NCBI GenBank assembly: GCA_009391275.1
Contig: VEXF01000013.1
Span: forward strand, 1 to 43,711
DNA length: 43,711 nucleotides
From: SAR202 cluster bacterium AD-804-J14_MRT_500m
Lineage (GTDB): Bacteria; Chloroflexota; Dehalococcoidia; UBA3495; GCA-2712585
Direction: 5' to 3'
Made by a program: the position numbers and the translations under genes
The notes under the pieces: generated by a model
What the model was told of the DNA's origin: nothing
Database searches by the model: none
Seen by the model: only the letters and a program-made list of their open reading frames with translations
Part shown: positions 8,239 through 16,610 of the stretch, in pieces
How positions within the stretch are numbered: the stretch's first letter is position 1
How the letters are laid out: the number at the start of each line of letters is the position of its first letter

Positions 8239-9141
8239 TTATCTTGGACTTTTCGATAGGCTGCTCTTGGTATGATCATAAATTGGCTTGGAGTGGGGCC
8301 TATATCGTGCTCGCCCAGCTAACGCATCACGAATCCTCTGAACACCAATTTCGACATACTCAGCCACAGGCTCACAGCCCCAGAACCGTCTACCGTGAAG
8401 AGCAGCAGCCACACCAGCGGATGCCGCGCCTGAAAAGGGGTCTAATACAAGATCTTCAGGGTTAGTCAGTGCGAGGACCAATCTCTCTACAAGGCCGACG
8501 GGGAACTGGGCTGGATGGAGTGTCTTTTCAATGTGATTGCTTTTCACATTAGGAATCGCCCACACGTCTTCCGGATTTTTCCCCAAAGGATTGCCAGATA
8601 TTTTCCCCTTGTTAGGTCCTTTGAAAGCCTTTTTGCCAGGGTATTTAGCGGGGATACGCACCGCATCCAAGTTAAAGGTGTAATCAGAATTGAGTGAAGA
8701 AGATTTGGTGTACCAAAGCACAACCTCATAACGTCCTGAGAACCGCTTGCTGGCATGCAAACCATGACCGAATTGCCAGACGATTCGATTTCGCAAACTT
8801 AGCCCATGCTTCTTGAATATAGGCGCTAATTCGATATCTAGCGGAAATATCTCGTTATCGTGAACAAAATTTCCAACCTGCCAACAAATGCTGCCACCAG
8901 GCAAAAGTCGAGGTACTAGCAAATTGATGACTCGTTCCTGCCAATCTAAATATTCCTGGAGATTAACTCGTGTCTCGTATTCCTTCCCCAAATTGTACGG
9001 GGGTGACGTAACTATCAGGTTGAATAGGGGCTCTTCTGGAATTCTGTTTAGGAACGCTTCGACTCCACCAAGCCACAAAACATAATCCAAGGAAAGTAGT
9101 CTCTGTGTGATTCGTTTCCGTACATGCACGTCGGGGTTCAT
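8239..9141 (-). CDS. DNA methyltransferase, probably N4-cytosine, beta class
   Basis: The 300-residue protein has motif IV TSPPYN at 45-50 and motif I DPFSGAASAG from 234, an order (IV before I) typical of beta-class enzymes. The S-P-P-Y form favours N4-cytosine, though N6-adenine cannot be excluded; BglII-type systems are known to use N4-cytosine methylation of the target. It is the first gene of the five-gene island operon. I choose the ATG at 9141 because GAGGTG stands four bases upstream; a TTG at 9153 in the same frame lacks such a site. The enzyme would mark host DNA with S-adenosylmethionine so that the rest of the system ignores it. Confidence 0.9.
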   Translation of the reverse strand: MNPDVHVRKRITQRLLSLDYVLWLGGVEAFLNRIPEEPLFNLIVTSPPYNLGKEYETRVNLQEYLDWQERVINLLVPRLLPGGSICWQVGNFVHDNEIFPLDIELAPIFKKHGLSLRNRIVWQFGHGLHASKRFSGRYEVVLWYTKSSSLNSDYTFNLDAVRIPAKYPGKKAFKGPNKGKISGNPLGKNPEDVWAIPNVKSNHIEKTLHPAQFPVGLVERLVLALTNPEDLVLDPFSGAASAGVAAALHGRRFWGCEPVAEYVEIGVQRIRDALAGRARYRPHSKPIYDHTKSSLSKSPR

Positions 9142-9449
9142 AGAGCACCTCAAAGGAACCTTCTCCTTTTCCTAAAAAGCGTTAAGCTTCTACAGTCGAG
9201 GGTGGTGTGTCAGAAGAGGGACTCTGTTCCAAGTCCGGATGCACCCCCTAGGACAGCTATTCCCTCTTGACTAAGGTTCAGCAACATAAAGCTTGGGAGC
9301 GATCTCTGAAATAGTGCTTGTCCGATTCTGTGCTCATCATATTACCACCTAATAATAGATACACCCAACAGCATCCGGCACTCCTCAAAGACTACAGGAT
9401 TCGTATCACAGAGTATGCCAGAAGCCCATCCATCAGGCTATTTAGCTTT
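9142..9449 (-). promoter_or_regulatory. Leader/promoter region of the island operon
   Basis: These 308 bases between the methyltransferase start and the tRNA-Leu hold no convincing gene. On the minus strand a weak promoter candidate is TTGGGT (9363-9368) and TAATAT (9339-9344) with an 18-bp spacer, giving a leader of about 190 nt. No controller-protein gene or palindromic operator was recognised. Confidence 0.25.
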
Positions 9450-9534
9450 GGTGGGGAAGCCGGGACTCGAACCCGGACGCCTTGCAGCACATGATCCTAA
9501 ATCATGCTCGTCTACCAATTCCGACACTCCCCCG
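9450..9534 (-). tRNA. tRNA-Leu(TAG)
   Basis: This is a complete 85-nt class II tRNA with encoded CCA. The acceptor pairs GGGGGAG with CTTCCCC, discriminator A. The anticodon stem-loop CATGA-TTTAGGA-TCATG gives anticodon TAG, reading CUA. The variable arm is long, as expected for Leu. Its 3' half is duplicated at 3491-3545, so this gene is the attachment site of the island array. Confidence 0.95.
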
Positions 9535-9733
9535 AAAGACATGGCATATGCAACAACAAAGTGTACTGCTACCCTATACCTGCGCTAAATGTTATCACGA
9601 CTAGAGGCACACGGTCTAAACGCCGAAGCAGTCGTAGGTTGAACTATTCACCCATCGCATTCTAGAATTCAAATCGATATTATTTAAATGCCTATGGTTG
9701 CAAAATAAATAGATTCCCAAGGAGAAAAATTTA

Positions 9734-10099
9734 ATGCCGATTTTTGCAAGAGTGTACACAGGGGAGGACGGCAAATCCCATCTGGAGGAAGTCTCGCCCG
9801 AATTCCAGACGTTCAAGGACGTCGAAGGAGCCCATGGAGATTCAACACCTATGATCCCAGCAACTGGCATCAGTGTCCGCCGGAACGAACCTGGGTACTT
9901 CCTGGATTGGCATTGTGCACCACGACGTCAATACGTAATTACCATAGCTGGGCAAGTTGAAATTGGGACCGCGGGTGAAGTGCGCCGTTTTGGACCAGGC
10001 ACTGTATTGCTCGCAGAAGACCTGACTGGGCAAGGTCATACTACACGTGTTGTCGGCACAGAGGACAGAGTCAGTCTGGTTGTGCCTCTCAAGGACTAG
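9734..10099 (+). CDS. Cupin-domain protein
   Basis: This 121-residue single-domain cupin starts at an ATG behind AAGGAG. Residues ~58-115 contain the beta-barrel pattern DWHCAPRRQYVITIAGQVEI ... FGPGTVLLAEDLTGQGH, with the G-rich turn and the late G-x-G-H of cupin motif 2. The metal ligands are only partly conserved (His60 and His102 are candidates). It precedes a Rieske oxygenase by 107 bp on the same strand, so a small accessory or dioxygenase role in the same catabolic route is plausible but not shown. Confidence 0.75.
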   Translation: MPIFARVYTGEDGKSHLEEVSPEFQTFKDVEGAHGDSTPMIPATGISVRRNEPGYFLDWHCAPRRQYVITIAGQVEIGTAGEVRRFGPGTVLLAEDLTGQGHTTRVVGTEDRVSLVVPLKD

Positions 10100-10128
10100 T
10101 ATTCGCGATTCCTCCCATGGCTTACATT

Positions 10129-10172
10129 TAACTGGAGACCACAGATCCGATAACTGGAGACCACAGATCCGA
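10129..10172 (+). repeat. Tandem 22-bp direct repeat in Rieske gene leader
   Basis: Two perfect adjacent copies of a 22-bp unit (10129-10150 and 10151-10172) begin TAACTGGAGACC and end AGATCCGA. They lie 35-78 bp before the Rieske start codon, in the likely 5' untranslated region. They could be twin regulator-binding sites or a replication-slippage duplication. Confidence 0.9.
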
Positions 10173-10206
10173 GTTAATGTAGAAGCCGGAGACAAGGAAC
10201 ACCATC

Positions 10207-11478
10207 ATGGATATTACTGGGCTGGTTGATTCAGAAAATGGGCTGATAAGTCGGCGTATCTTTGTCGAAGATGAGATTTATCAGCAGGAACTGGAGAATA
10301 TCTTTGCCAGATGCTGGCTGTTCCTCTGTCATGAATCTCAGATCCCTTCACCAGGAGACTTCTTCTCTACCTACATGGGTGAGGATCCTGTTTTAGTTAC
10401 CCGGGATCGTCAGGGTAAAATTAACGCTTTCTTGAACATCTGTCGTCACAGGGGTAACCGAATCTGTCGCGCTGACACCGGTAACGCTTCATCTTTCACG
10501 TGTGCCTATCACGGCTGGGCATATTCTATCGACGGCAAACTTGTTTCAGTTCCTAACTTCGAAGACGCCTACCACGGTGAACTCGATCGTAGCCAGTGGG
10601 GCCTTGTTCCTGTAGCACAGATCGGTAGCTACAAAGGACTGGTTTTCGCTACTTTTGACCCCGATGCTCCTTCCCTGGACGAATACCTCGGTGAAACCAA
10701 ATGGTACCTGGACGTATTTTTTGACAGGAGAGAGGGCGGTGTAGAAGTTCTTGGCGGTATGCATAAGTGGCAAATACCCTGCAACTGGAAGATCCCCGCT
10801 GAGAATTTTGGTGGTGATACCTATCATGTGTCACAAAGTCACATATCAGCAGTTCTTAGTGGTTTCAGCCGCGCGACCGGATCAAGGAAAGACGCAAGTG
10901 GACTGTTGTTGGCCCCTGGAAACGGCCACATGGTAGTAACAGCGGGGGCCATGGATCAATCTGATCCTCCCATTGAGATAATCCAACGTTATGAGAAGGA
11001 AATACGCGAAGAAGTCGTTGCCAGACTTGGTTCGCGGATGAATGAAGTTTCTGTGCAAGTCGCGACAATTTTTCCAAATTTTTCGGTTTCTCGAGGCACC
11101 TCCAGAACTCTTCGGATATGGCAACCTAGAGGACCGAAAAATGTAGAAGTATGGTCAGGCCAATTCGTAGATTCTGCAGCACCACCGGAAGTAAAAGATG
11201 CATTCAGGTTAGCTGGAATTCGTAGTTTCGGCCCTGGGGGTGTTCTAGAACAAGACGATGTAGACAACTGGCGAGAGTGCACCCATACCGGTCAGGGGAT
11301 TGTGACCCGACGATATCCTGTAAACATGCAGATGGGCATAGGACACGACAGTTATGACGAAAAACTGAGAGCGTGGTCGAGCAACTATCGTTACGGTGAA
11401 AGCAATCACCGACGATTTTATGCTAGATGGGCAGATTTAATGGCTGGTACTAACTGGGCAAATCTGCCACAAATATAG
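10207..11478 (+). CDS. Rieske non-heme iron oxygenase, alpha subunit
   Basis: The 423-residue protein has the Rieske [2Fe-2S] ligands Cys79-x-His81 and Cys99-x2-His102, then the catalytic domain with [14 protein letters not shown], giving the mononuclear iron ligands His207 and His212, and an EQDD acid (350/351) as third ligand. Asp204 is the bridge that carries electrons between subunits. Such enzymes insert oxygen into aromatic or N-methyl substrates and need a reductase, which is not encoded here. The ATG start has AAGGAA eight bases upstream. The cupin before it and an amidohydrolase 71 bp after it suggest a short degradation module; the substrate is unknown. Confidence 0.9.
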   Translation: MDITGLVDSENGLISRRIFVEDEIYQQELENIFARCWLFLCHESQIPSPGDFFSTYMGEDPVLVTRDRQGKINAFLNICRHRGNRICRADTGNASSFTCAYHGWAYSIDGKLVSVPNFEDAYHGELDRSQWGLVPVAQIGSYKGLVFATFDPDAPSLDEYLGETKWYLDVFFDRREGGVEVLGGMHKWQIPCNWKIPAENFGGDTYHVSQSHISAVLSGFSRATGSRKDASGLLLAPGNGHMVVTAGAMDQSDPPIEIIQRYEKEIREEVVARLGSRMNEVSVQVATIFPNFSVSRGTSRTLRIWQPRGPKNVEVWSGQFVDSAAPPEVKDAFRLAGIRSFGPGGVLEQDDVDNWRECTHTGQGIVTRRYPVNMQMGIGHDSYDEKLRAWSSNYRYGESNHRRFYARWADLMAGTNWANLPQI

Positions 11479-11549
11479 ACACTTTGGAAGAACGATTTCT
11501 AATTTCATATGCATGAACAAAACACGCAAACCACCCGTTGGAATTTAAC

Positions 11550-12620
11550 ATGATCATTGATAACCACGTACACGTTTTTCCAGACCAAGGAGGATCTGCG
11601 GGATACGCTGATGCAGATTCCCAGCTGAATCGCCTCCAAGAGTCGGTGGGACGGTTTTGGGGACGTATGGTTACCAGCCACGATGACCGCAAGTTTGTAC
11701 CAGAACCGAATGAGGAAGTTGGTTTTTATGTGGGGAAATTCGGACGATACCATTGGACAAAATTTGGTGAGGAATGCTGGTTGCAACGTGGTCCTGTAGC
11801 ACTTGAGAGGATGGAACATACGGCGGATCAAATGATAGCTCAAATGGATTTTGTAGGTGTAGATAAAGCGGTAATATTGTCAGATTACGTAGAGCCGAAC
11901 TTCGGACGAGAGACGTATTTCGCAGACGCCATCAAACGTTATCCCGACAGGCTATTAGGCAGTGTGGCCATTCAATACGACCTCCTTAAGGACACGCGAT
12001 ACCTGTTGTCCGAGATCAACAAACTAACGTATGCAGTGGAAGAATCTGGTTTTAAAGCACTTCATCGACATCTCCCGAAGGGCCAGCCTCTCGATGACAA
12101 ACGTTGTGACGCACTTTGGAAAGAAGTGGTACGACTCGGGATACCAGTGTATATGGACACAGGTTTCAACTTAAAAACAGATTATATGGACGAGATACAA
12201 CGTATAGAAAACGTTCTTAGGAATTTCCCAGAGCTGATAGCCATAGATTGTCACCTGGGAGCCAATGTCCGCCATCCAACAGATCCAGAGTTCGTAGAAA
12301 ACCCCAAGGAATTCTTCAAGCTCTTCGAACTAGGACGATTTCACCTGGAAGTTGGATACGTCTTGGCATATGAGAACTGGGGAGTATGGGGGCAAGACTA
12401 CGAGTATCCCTACCCACGACATGCCGAGATCATCAGGCAAGCCTATGAAAACTTCGGCCCAGAAGTACTGGTATGGGGGTCAGACATGCCTTGGACCATG
12501 CGAACATGCACATATCAGCAAAACTTGGATCTTATCCGGCTGCACACCGGTTACATGACTGAACAAGATCGGTCGCTTATCCTGGGAGGTAACATAGCCA
12601 AAGCTTTTGGAATTGCTTAA
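11550..12620 (+). CDS. Amidohydrolase-2 family metal-dependent hydrolase/decarboxylase
   Basis: The 356-residue protein opens with DNHVHVF, the HxH metal site at residues 6 and 8, and ends with VLVWGSDMPW carrying the catalytic Asp of the TIM-barrel family (PF04909). Relatives include ring-opening hydrolases and aromatic acid decarboxylases such as ACMSD. I prefer the ATG at 11550; a TTG at 11538 in frame gives four more residues, and neither has a clear ribosome binding site. It directly follows the Rieske oxygenase, so it may act on the oxidised product. Confidence 0.85.
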   Translation: MIIDNHVHVFPDQGGSAGYADADSQLNRLQESVGRFWGRMVTSHDDRKFVPEPNEEVGFYVGKFGRYHWTKFGEECWLQRGPVALERMEHTADQMIAQMDFVGVDKAVILSDYVEPNFGRETYFADAIKRYPDRLLGSVAIQYDLLKDTRYLLSEINKLTYAVEESGFKALHRHLPKGQPLDDKRCDALWKEVVRLGIPVYMDTGFNLKTDYMDEIQRIENVLRNFPELIAIDCHLGANVRHPTDPEFVENPKEFFKLFELGRFHLEVGYVLAYENWGVWGQDYEYPYPRHAEIIRQAYENFGPEVLVWGSDMPWTMRTCTYQQNLDLIRLHTGYMTEQDRSLILGGNIAKAFGIA

Positions 12621-12624
12621 GCCA

Positions 12625-12653
12625 CGGAACTATAACATGTGGATCCGTTTTTA
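12625..12653 (+). terminator. Possible weak terminator between convergent genes
   Basis: ACGGA (12625-12629) pairs with TCCGT (12645-12649), followed by five Ts. The five-bp stem and 15-nt loop are weak, but the position just after the amidohydrolase stop, at the end of the convergent desaturase gene, fits. Confidence 0.3.
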
Positions 12654-13769
12654 AGCAGAAGTTCGTTTTTCTCGCAGAGGCCTACTCGCCTGGTTAAGAC
12701 ATTTGATTATCTCGATATTGGAGCCAATTACACTAGTCTCGTGATATGAGACTGAGTGTTGATAACAGAAATCCTTGACCACCTTGCGCGCTTTGCCAAA
12801 ATTATTGCGCGGCATATTAGGAAAAAGATGATGCTCTATCTGGTAATTCAGGCCACCATACAAGAAATCAACCACTGGATTCGGTTTTATATTCCGTGTA
12901 GTTATCGTCTGATGGGTCAAAAAATCCAATGAAGCATCTTCATCCACCACGGGCATACCTTTATGGTTTGGAGCAAACGCATTGGCAATAAAGAACCCGG
13001 TCACTGCTTGGTGCACTAGTAAGAAATATGTCCCATTCCATGGCCCAAGAAAATAGTATATTAGCCCTAAATAAACGATTGTATTAACGACTACGAACAG
13101 CGATTCTAGAAACAGATATTTGACCTTCCCCCCGCGAATCATGAATGCTAACCCGCCAAATCGGAAACTAAGAAAAGCTAAGAGCGTTATGGGGAAAAAT
13201 AGTATCGCCTGATGCCTGACTAATAACCGTAAAATACCCTGTTTACTACGGGCTTGGTCTTCGGTGAATGCTAAAACTGATACATCAATGTCCCCATCCG
13301 CGCCCATCTGGTTCGGGTTCAAATGATGACGATTATGCTTATCTACCCACCAGCTGAAATCTAGTGCGATAAGTGATGTCACAACAAGTCCAACAATTTC
13401 ATTTCTGCGAGCAGAGCGGGCAATTTGGTAATGTCCAGAATCGTGTCCGATAAATCCGATCTGGGCAAATACCACTCCCATGAATACTGCATTAGCTAAT
13501 TGAACCCACAAATTATCCGCTATGATCAAAAGAAAAATGCCAATCCCCAGTAAGGCCAGTGTGGACACTAATTTTAGGAAATAATATCCAGTTTGAGTTT
13601 CAAGCAGACCTTTTTCTTTGACAAGCTTCCTTAGTTCCGAATAGTGCCCTGCCCCCTTAGTCTCGGCCCATTCTTCACCAAATAAAGCCGGCTCAGGAGA
13701 TTTCGTGGCTGTTGCACGTCCTATTCTTCCTGGTTGCCCAACCGCCATAGCTGAATTATTTATGCTCAT
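12651..13769 (-). CDS. Membrane fatty acid desaturase
   Basis: The 372-residue protein carries the three His boxes of membrane di-iron desaturases: HDSGH (109-113), HNRHH (145-149) and QIEHH (310-314). Q in the third box is typical of front-end (delta-5/6-like) and sphingolipid desaturases, but no fused cytochrome b5 is present. Hydrophobic segments at about 68-105, 188-212 and 220-262 fit four membrane passes. It inserts a double bond in an acyl chain using oxygen and an external electron donor. It stands alone on the minus strand between catabolic genes; a role in membrane fluidity is likely. Confidence 0.9.
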   Translation of the reverse strand: MSINNSAMAVGQPGRIGRATATKSPEPALFGEEWAETKGAGHYSELRKLVKEKGLLETQTGYYFLKLVSTLALLGIGIFLLIIADNLWVQLANAVFMGVVFAQIGFIGHDSGHYQIARSARRNEIVGLVVTSLIALDFSWWVDKHNRHHLNPNQMGADGDIDVSVLAFTEDQARSKQGILRLLVRHQAILFFPITLLAFLSFRFGGLAFMIRGGKVKYLFLESLFVVVNTIVYLGLIYYFLGPWNGTYFLLVHQAVTGFFIANAFAPNHKGMPVVDEDASLDFLTHQTITTRNIKPNPVVDFLYGGLNYQIEHHLFPNMPRNNFGKARKVVKDFCYQHSVSYHETSVIGSNIEIIKCLNQASRPLREKRTSA

Positions 13770-13952
13770 TGTATTACGTAAAGGAACTCTGAATTTATTT
13801 TTCTACCCACTTTTAAGGCTTCAACCTATACATAGGTATGTACGCCTACCGATTGGGAGAGAGATTAACACATGCTGTCAACTAACAGTCAGGGACAGAC
13901 GCGCAGGTCTTTAGTAATTTAGTCATTGGAAACTACGGATTTTGAACTTGGT

Positions 13953-13958
13953 TATAAT
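13953..13958 (+). promoter_or_regulatory. Candidate -10 element before amidohydrolase
   Basis: A perfect TATAAT stands 54 bp before the ATG at 14012. The best -35 (TTGGAA at 13926) is 21 bp away, longer than usual, so this is only a candidate. Confidence 0.35.
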
Positions 13959-14011
13959 CAATAGAGTTGCAAGAACTCACACCTATAAGTCGAGATGAAA
14001 AGGAGGATGCA

Positions 14012-14827
14012 ATGCTAATAGTAGATGCACAGGTACACATATGGGGAAGTGGTACACCGATGGCACACCATAGACAAGCATCATCTTATTCTGTGAACGA
14101 TCTATTAGAGGAGATGGATGAGGGCGGAGTACACGCCGCTGTCATACACCCTCCAAGCTGGGATCCAAATTCTGGAATATTAGCTGCAGAAGCAGCCCGT
14201 TTGTATCCGGATCGTCTTTCGATCTTAGGGAAAATACCTTTAGAGGACCCAAAGAGCGTCGGCTTAATACCCAATTTACTGAAGCAACCCGGAATGTTAG
14301 GACTGCGACTCACTTTCCTTCAACCCGGCCAGGCCACTTGGCCCATGGACGGAACATTGGATTGGTTATGGCCGGCCGCTGAAAAAGCTGAAGTTCCGAT
14401 AGCGCTGATGGCTTCTGCCTTCCTACCAACCGTAGGCCAGTTAGCTGAACGGCATCCTGACCTGAAATTAATTGTCGATCACATGGGTAGGCCACTTGGC
14501 CCACAAACCGAAGGAACCTGGGACTCCTTACCAGATCTACTATCTTTGGCCAAATATCCTAATGTTTCGGTGAAAGCAACCGGAGTTCCTGCGTACTCAA
14601 AGAAAAAATATCCCTTCGAGGACATCCACAACTACCTATATCAGATTTACCATTCATTTGGTCCAGACAGAACGTTCTGGGGGACTGATATTACGAGGAT
14701 GCCTTGCTCTTGGAGTCAATGTGTTTCACTTTTTACCGAAGAACTTACGTGGCTTTCCAAAAGCGATAAAAATCTGATAATGGGCGGTGCTATTTGCAAT
14801 TGGCTCAAATGGTGGCCAAGAGGATAA
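14012..14827 (+). CDS. Amidohydrolase-2 family protein
   Basis: The 271-residue protein begins MLIVDAQVHIW, the Q-V-H form of the metal site seen in lactonase-like amidohydrolase-2 proteins (PF04909). LIVDHMGRP in the middle and FWGTDITRM near the end give the later His and Asp. The ATG at 14012 is chosen because AGGAGG lies five bases upstream; an in-frame TTG at 13967 has none. It is not closely similar to the amidohydrolase at 11550, so it is not a recent duplicate. It probably hydrolyses a lactone or related ring product; the substrate is unknown. Confidence 0.85.
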   Translation: MLIVDAQVHIWGSGTPMAHHRQASSYSVNDLLEEMDEGGVHAAVIHPPSWDPNSGILAAEAARLYPDRLSILGKIPLEDPKSVGLIPNLLKQPGMLGLRLTFLQPGQATWPMDGTLDWLWPAAEKAEVPIALMASAFLPTVGQLAERHPDLKLIVDHMGRPLGPQTEGTWDSLPDLLSLAKYPNVSVKATGVPAYSKKKYPFEDIHNYLYQIYHSFGPDRTFWGTDITRMPCSWSQCVSLFTEELTWLSKSDKNLIMGGAICNWLKWWPRG

Positions 14828-14900
14828 TTTTTTGTCTGTAGTTTGGTTAGTTCCGAACACACAATACCGAATCTATCCGTTTGCAGGTCAAATCCAACGA

Positions 14901-15263
14901 TTAATCTGGAAGCTTTGTCGATTGCCACGCGACCATCCGCCAGACACCCTCTCGTTTTGTATAAACGTCAGTGAACCTTACTTGAAACCGAAGATCTTGA
15001 CCATTGGAGATAACATGGAATCTACCTTGTCCGGTTACCACGGCGGTATCGCCATACTGGCGAACTTCTACGTTATCTCGATCTATGGATTGATAGCTGG
15101 TCCGTCCTGATGTAATGCTTGATATAAAATCCTCTTTGGTCTCTAGCCTTGCACTTGAATGAACATAACTCAGATCGTCGGCCAATATTTCCTTTAGAGA
15201 ATCTACATCTTTTCCTATCATGGCCTGGATTCGTTTGTTCTCTAGTGCGATGATTTCATCCAT
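14901..15263 (-). CDS. NTF2-like (SnoaL/DUF4440) protein
   Basis: The 120-residue protein has an opening helix MDEIIALENKRIQAMI followed by LADDLSYVHSSARLETKEDFI and a C-terminal sheet ending GVWRMVAWQSTKL, the standard DUF4440/SnoaL-like cone fold. Members are small enzymes or ligand binders; the function here is unknown. I start at the ATG at 15263 (AGGAG seven bases upstream) rather than a TTG at 15296. It lies 65 bp downstream of the NUDIX gene on the same strand and may share its transcript. Confidence 0.8.
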   Translation of the reverse strand: MDEIIALENKRIQAMIGKDVDSLKEILADDLSYVHSSARLETKEDFISSITSGRTSYQSIDRDNVEVRQYGDTAVVTGQGRFHVISNGQDLRFQVRFTDVYTKREGVWRMVAWQSTKLPD

Positions 15264-15328
15264 TACAACACTCCTAATTCTAGTATCTCCCTGCAAAATT
15301 CCATGGACTCGATTCTTAGTAGAGGAAT

Positions 15329-15886
15329 CTAAAAGTTCAAAACTCCGTGGACACGTGCCATGTTAATCGCGGCCAAAGTCAGCCCATCTCTTATTTCACC
15401 ATTCAAAATCATCTGCTGAACTTGTTGATAGTCAAAGAATCTCGTCTCCACAATTGTGCCAGAATCCGCATCTAAGGCATTATCCAACGACACCAAATCG
15501 CGAGCCACCAGAACCGTGACGTCAACACTGATGATAGCCGAATTAGGGAAAAATCTCCCTATTTCCTCGATATTCTCTGAATCATAACCAGTCTCTTCGT
15601 TCAGTTCTCTCCGTGCATTTTCAATTACTGAATGCTGCAACTCGCACATTCCTCTAGGCACTTCCCACAACCACGCGTTAACTGGATATCGGTATATGTT
15701 TACTAATCCGAGTTCGCTTTGTTCCGATAGCGCAATTAAGGCGACACTCCCCTGTCCATCACCTTCAACGATGCGATTGTAACGTCCTCTTGTACCATCG
15801 GGAAACAGAACTTTGTCAAAATACACTTTTACCCATTTATTCTCCGGATTGTAATATTCTAGAATTTCTTCTTCTCTGACAATCAT
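15329..15886 (-). CDS. NUDIX hydrolase (ADP-ribose pyrophosphatase-like)
   Basis: The 185-residue protein has a NUDIX box at 79-101: Gly79, Arg93-Glu94, Glu97-Glu98 and Gly100 are present, and the first Glu of the canonical box is His85. The catalytic REUxEExG part is intact, so hydrolysis of a nucleoside diphosphate-linked substrate is likely. The overall layout (Arg/Trp-rich sheet, PRGM before the box) resembles ADP-ribose/ADP-sugar pyrophosphatases. The ATG start has AGAGGT six bases upstream. Confidence 0.85.
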   Translation of the reverse strand: MIVREEEILEYYNPENKWVKVYFDKVLFPDGTRGRYNRIVEGDGQGSVALIALSEQSELGLVNIYRYPVNAWLWEVPRGMCELQHSVIENARRELNEETGYDSENIEEIGRFFPNSAIISVDVTVLVARDLVSLDNALDADSGTIVETRFFDYQQVQQMILNGEIRDGLTLAAINMARVHGVLNF

Positions 15887-16257
15887 AGATGACCTCTGAT
15901 ATAAGCATTACCATCCTGAGGTGTTCCAGGATCTTAATGTCGTACCTAGACCCGGATGAATCACTTGAGGTTCGAACCCAAAATCTATTGATTAAGAGTC
16001 AGCGCAGCATCATCTTATACGGTGTCTCTAAGACCGTCTAGTACGGTTGTCGGCCCGATAAAGTGCTTCAAATCTCGTCTATTTCGTTTGACGAAATCCC
16101 ATATCGACAGGTTGTAAACTCCAGATCAAGCTGGTCGGGTGCCCGTTTTGCATAGTCCTCAAAAGACCCATAAATTGTTCTATGGCCAATTTTAGTAGCT
16201 TTTGCGCATGTTCAGACATAAACTCTGTTTAATAATTGCAAGTTACAGGAGAATTTA
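15887..16257. other. Gene-free stretch with a tRNA relic
   Basis: No reading frame of interest on either strand. It holds the tRNA-Lys-like half listed separately and, just before the EthD gene, an AGGAG ribosome binding site. A degenerate reading is that this is the left scar of a small integration event. Confidence 0.5.
15957..16003 (-). pseudogene. tRNA-Lys(CTT)-like 3' half
   Basis: On the minus strand this reads as anticodon stem-loop (TGACTCTTAATCAATAG, shared with the intact tRNA-Lys at 16611), a variable region and a T arm GGGTTCGAACC, then a different acceptor strand. There is no 5' half. The anticodon part is identical to the intact gene for 17 bases, and the rest is diverged. It mirrors the tRNA-Leu and tRNA-Ala halves: everything from the anticodon loop to the 3' end. 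Confidence 0.6.
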
Positions 16258-16572
16258 ATGATTCGTGTTTTAACCCTCTACCCATCCAAGGAAGGTTCTA
16301 AATTCAACTTTGACTATTACATTAATAAACACATGAAGTTAGTCAGGGACAGGTTAGGGGACTCCCTATTGAAAGATGAAGTCGACCAAGGGTTAGGTAC
16401 TATAGAGCCCGGCACACCCGCCCCATTTCAGGTAGTCTGCCACATGTGGTTCAATTCTATGGATGAGATGCGGGAGTCTATGGGCACACATGGTCCCGAG
16501 CTAGTAGCAGACATTCCCAACTATACGGACATTGTTCCGGTGTCTCAGGTCAGCGAAATTAGCGTCAGCTAG
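16258..16572 (+). CDS. EthD family protein
   Basis: The 104-residue protein starts MIRVLTLYPSKEG and includes FNFDYYINKHMKLVRDRLG, matching the EthD/dimeric alpha-beta barrel family, whose members include a helper in ethyl-tert-butyl-ether degradation and small monooxygenase-like enzymes. AGGAG lies upstream of the ATG. It is enclosed between a tRNA-Lys half and the intact tRNA-Lys, so it may be imported cargo. The role is otherwise unknown. Confidence 0.8.
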   Translation: MIRVLTLYPSKEGSKFNFDYYINKHMKLVRDRLGDSLLKDEVDQGLGTIEPGTPAPFQVVCHMWFNSMDEMRESMGTHGPELVADIPNYTDIVPVSQVSEISVS

Positions 16573-16610
16573 ACCAGCTTTTGCGGCCCACTACATTTGT
16601 GCCTATCTAA

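Larger units (their letters stand above)
3546..9449. mobile_element. Genomic island 2 (defence-like operon) at tRNA-Leu
   Basis: This 5.9-kb unit is bounded by the tRNA-Leu half at 3491-3545 and the intact tRNA-Leu at 9450. It begins with module R, like island 1. Apart from about 40 bp of spacer and 300 bp of leader it is filled by one minus-strand operon of five genes. There is no recombinase inside, so mobilisation would need one in trans. Confidence 0.7.

Noticed and set aside
3791..9141. Assignment of the island operon to DISARM
   Set aside because: SNF2 helicase and methyltransferase fit, but DUF1998 and phospholipase-D genes are absent, and the ParB-like and BglII-like genes are foreign to it.
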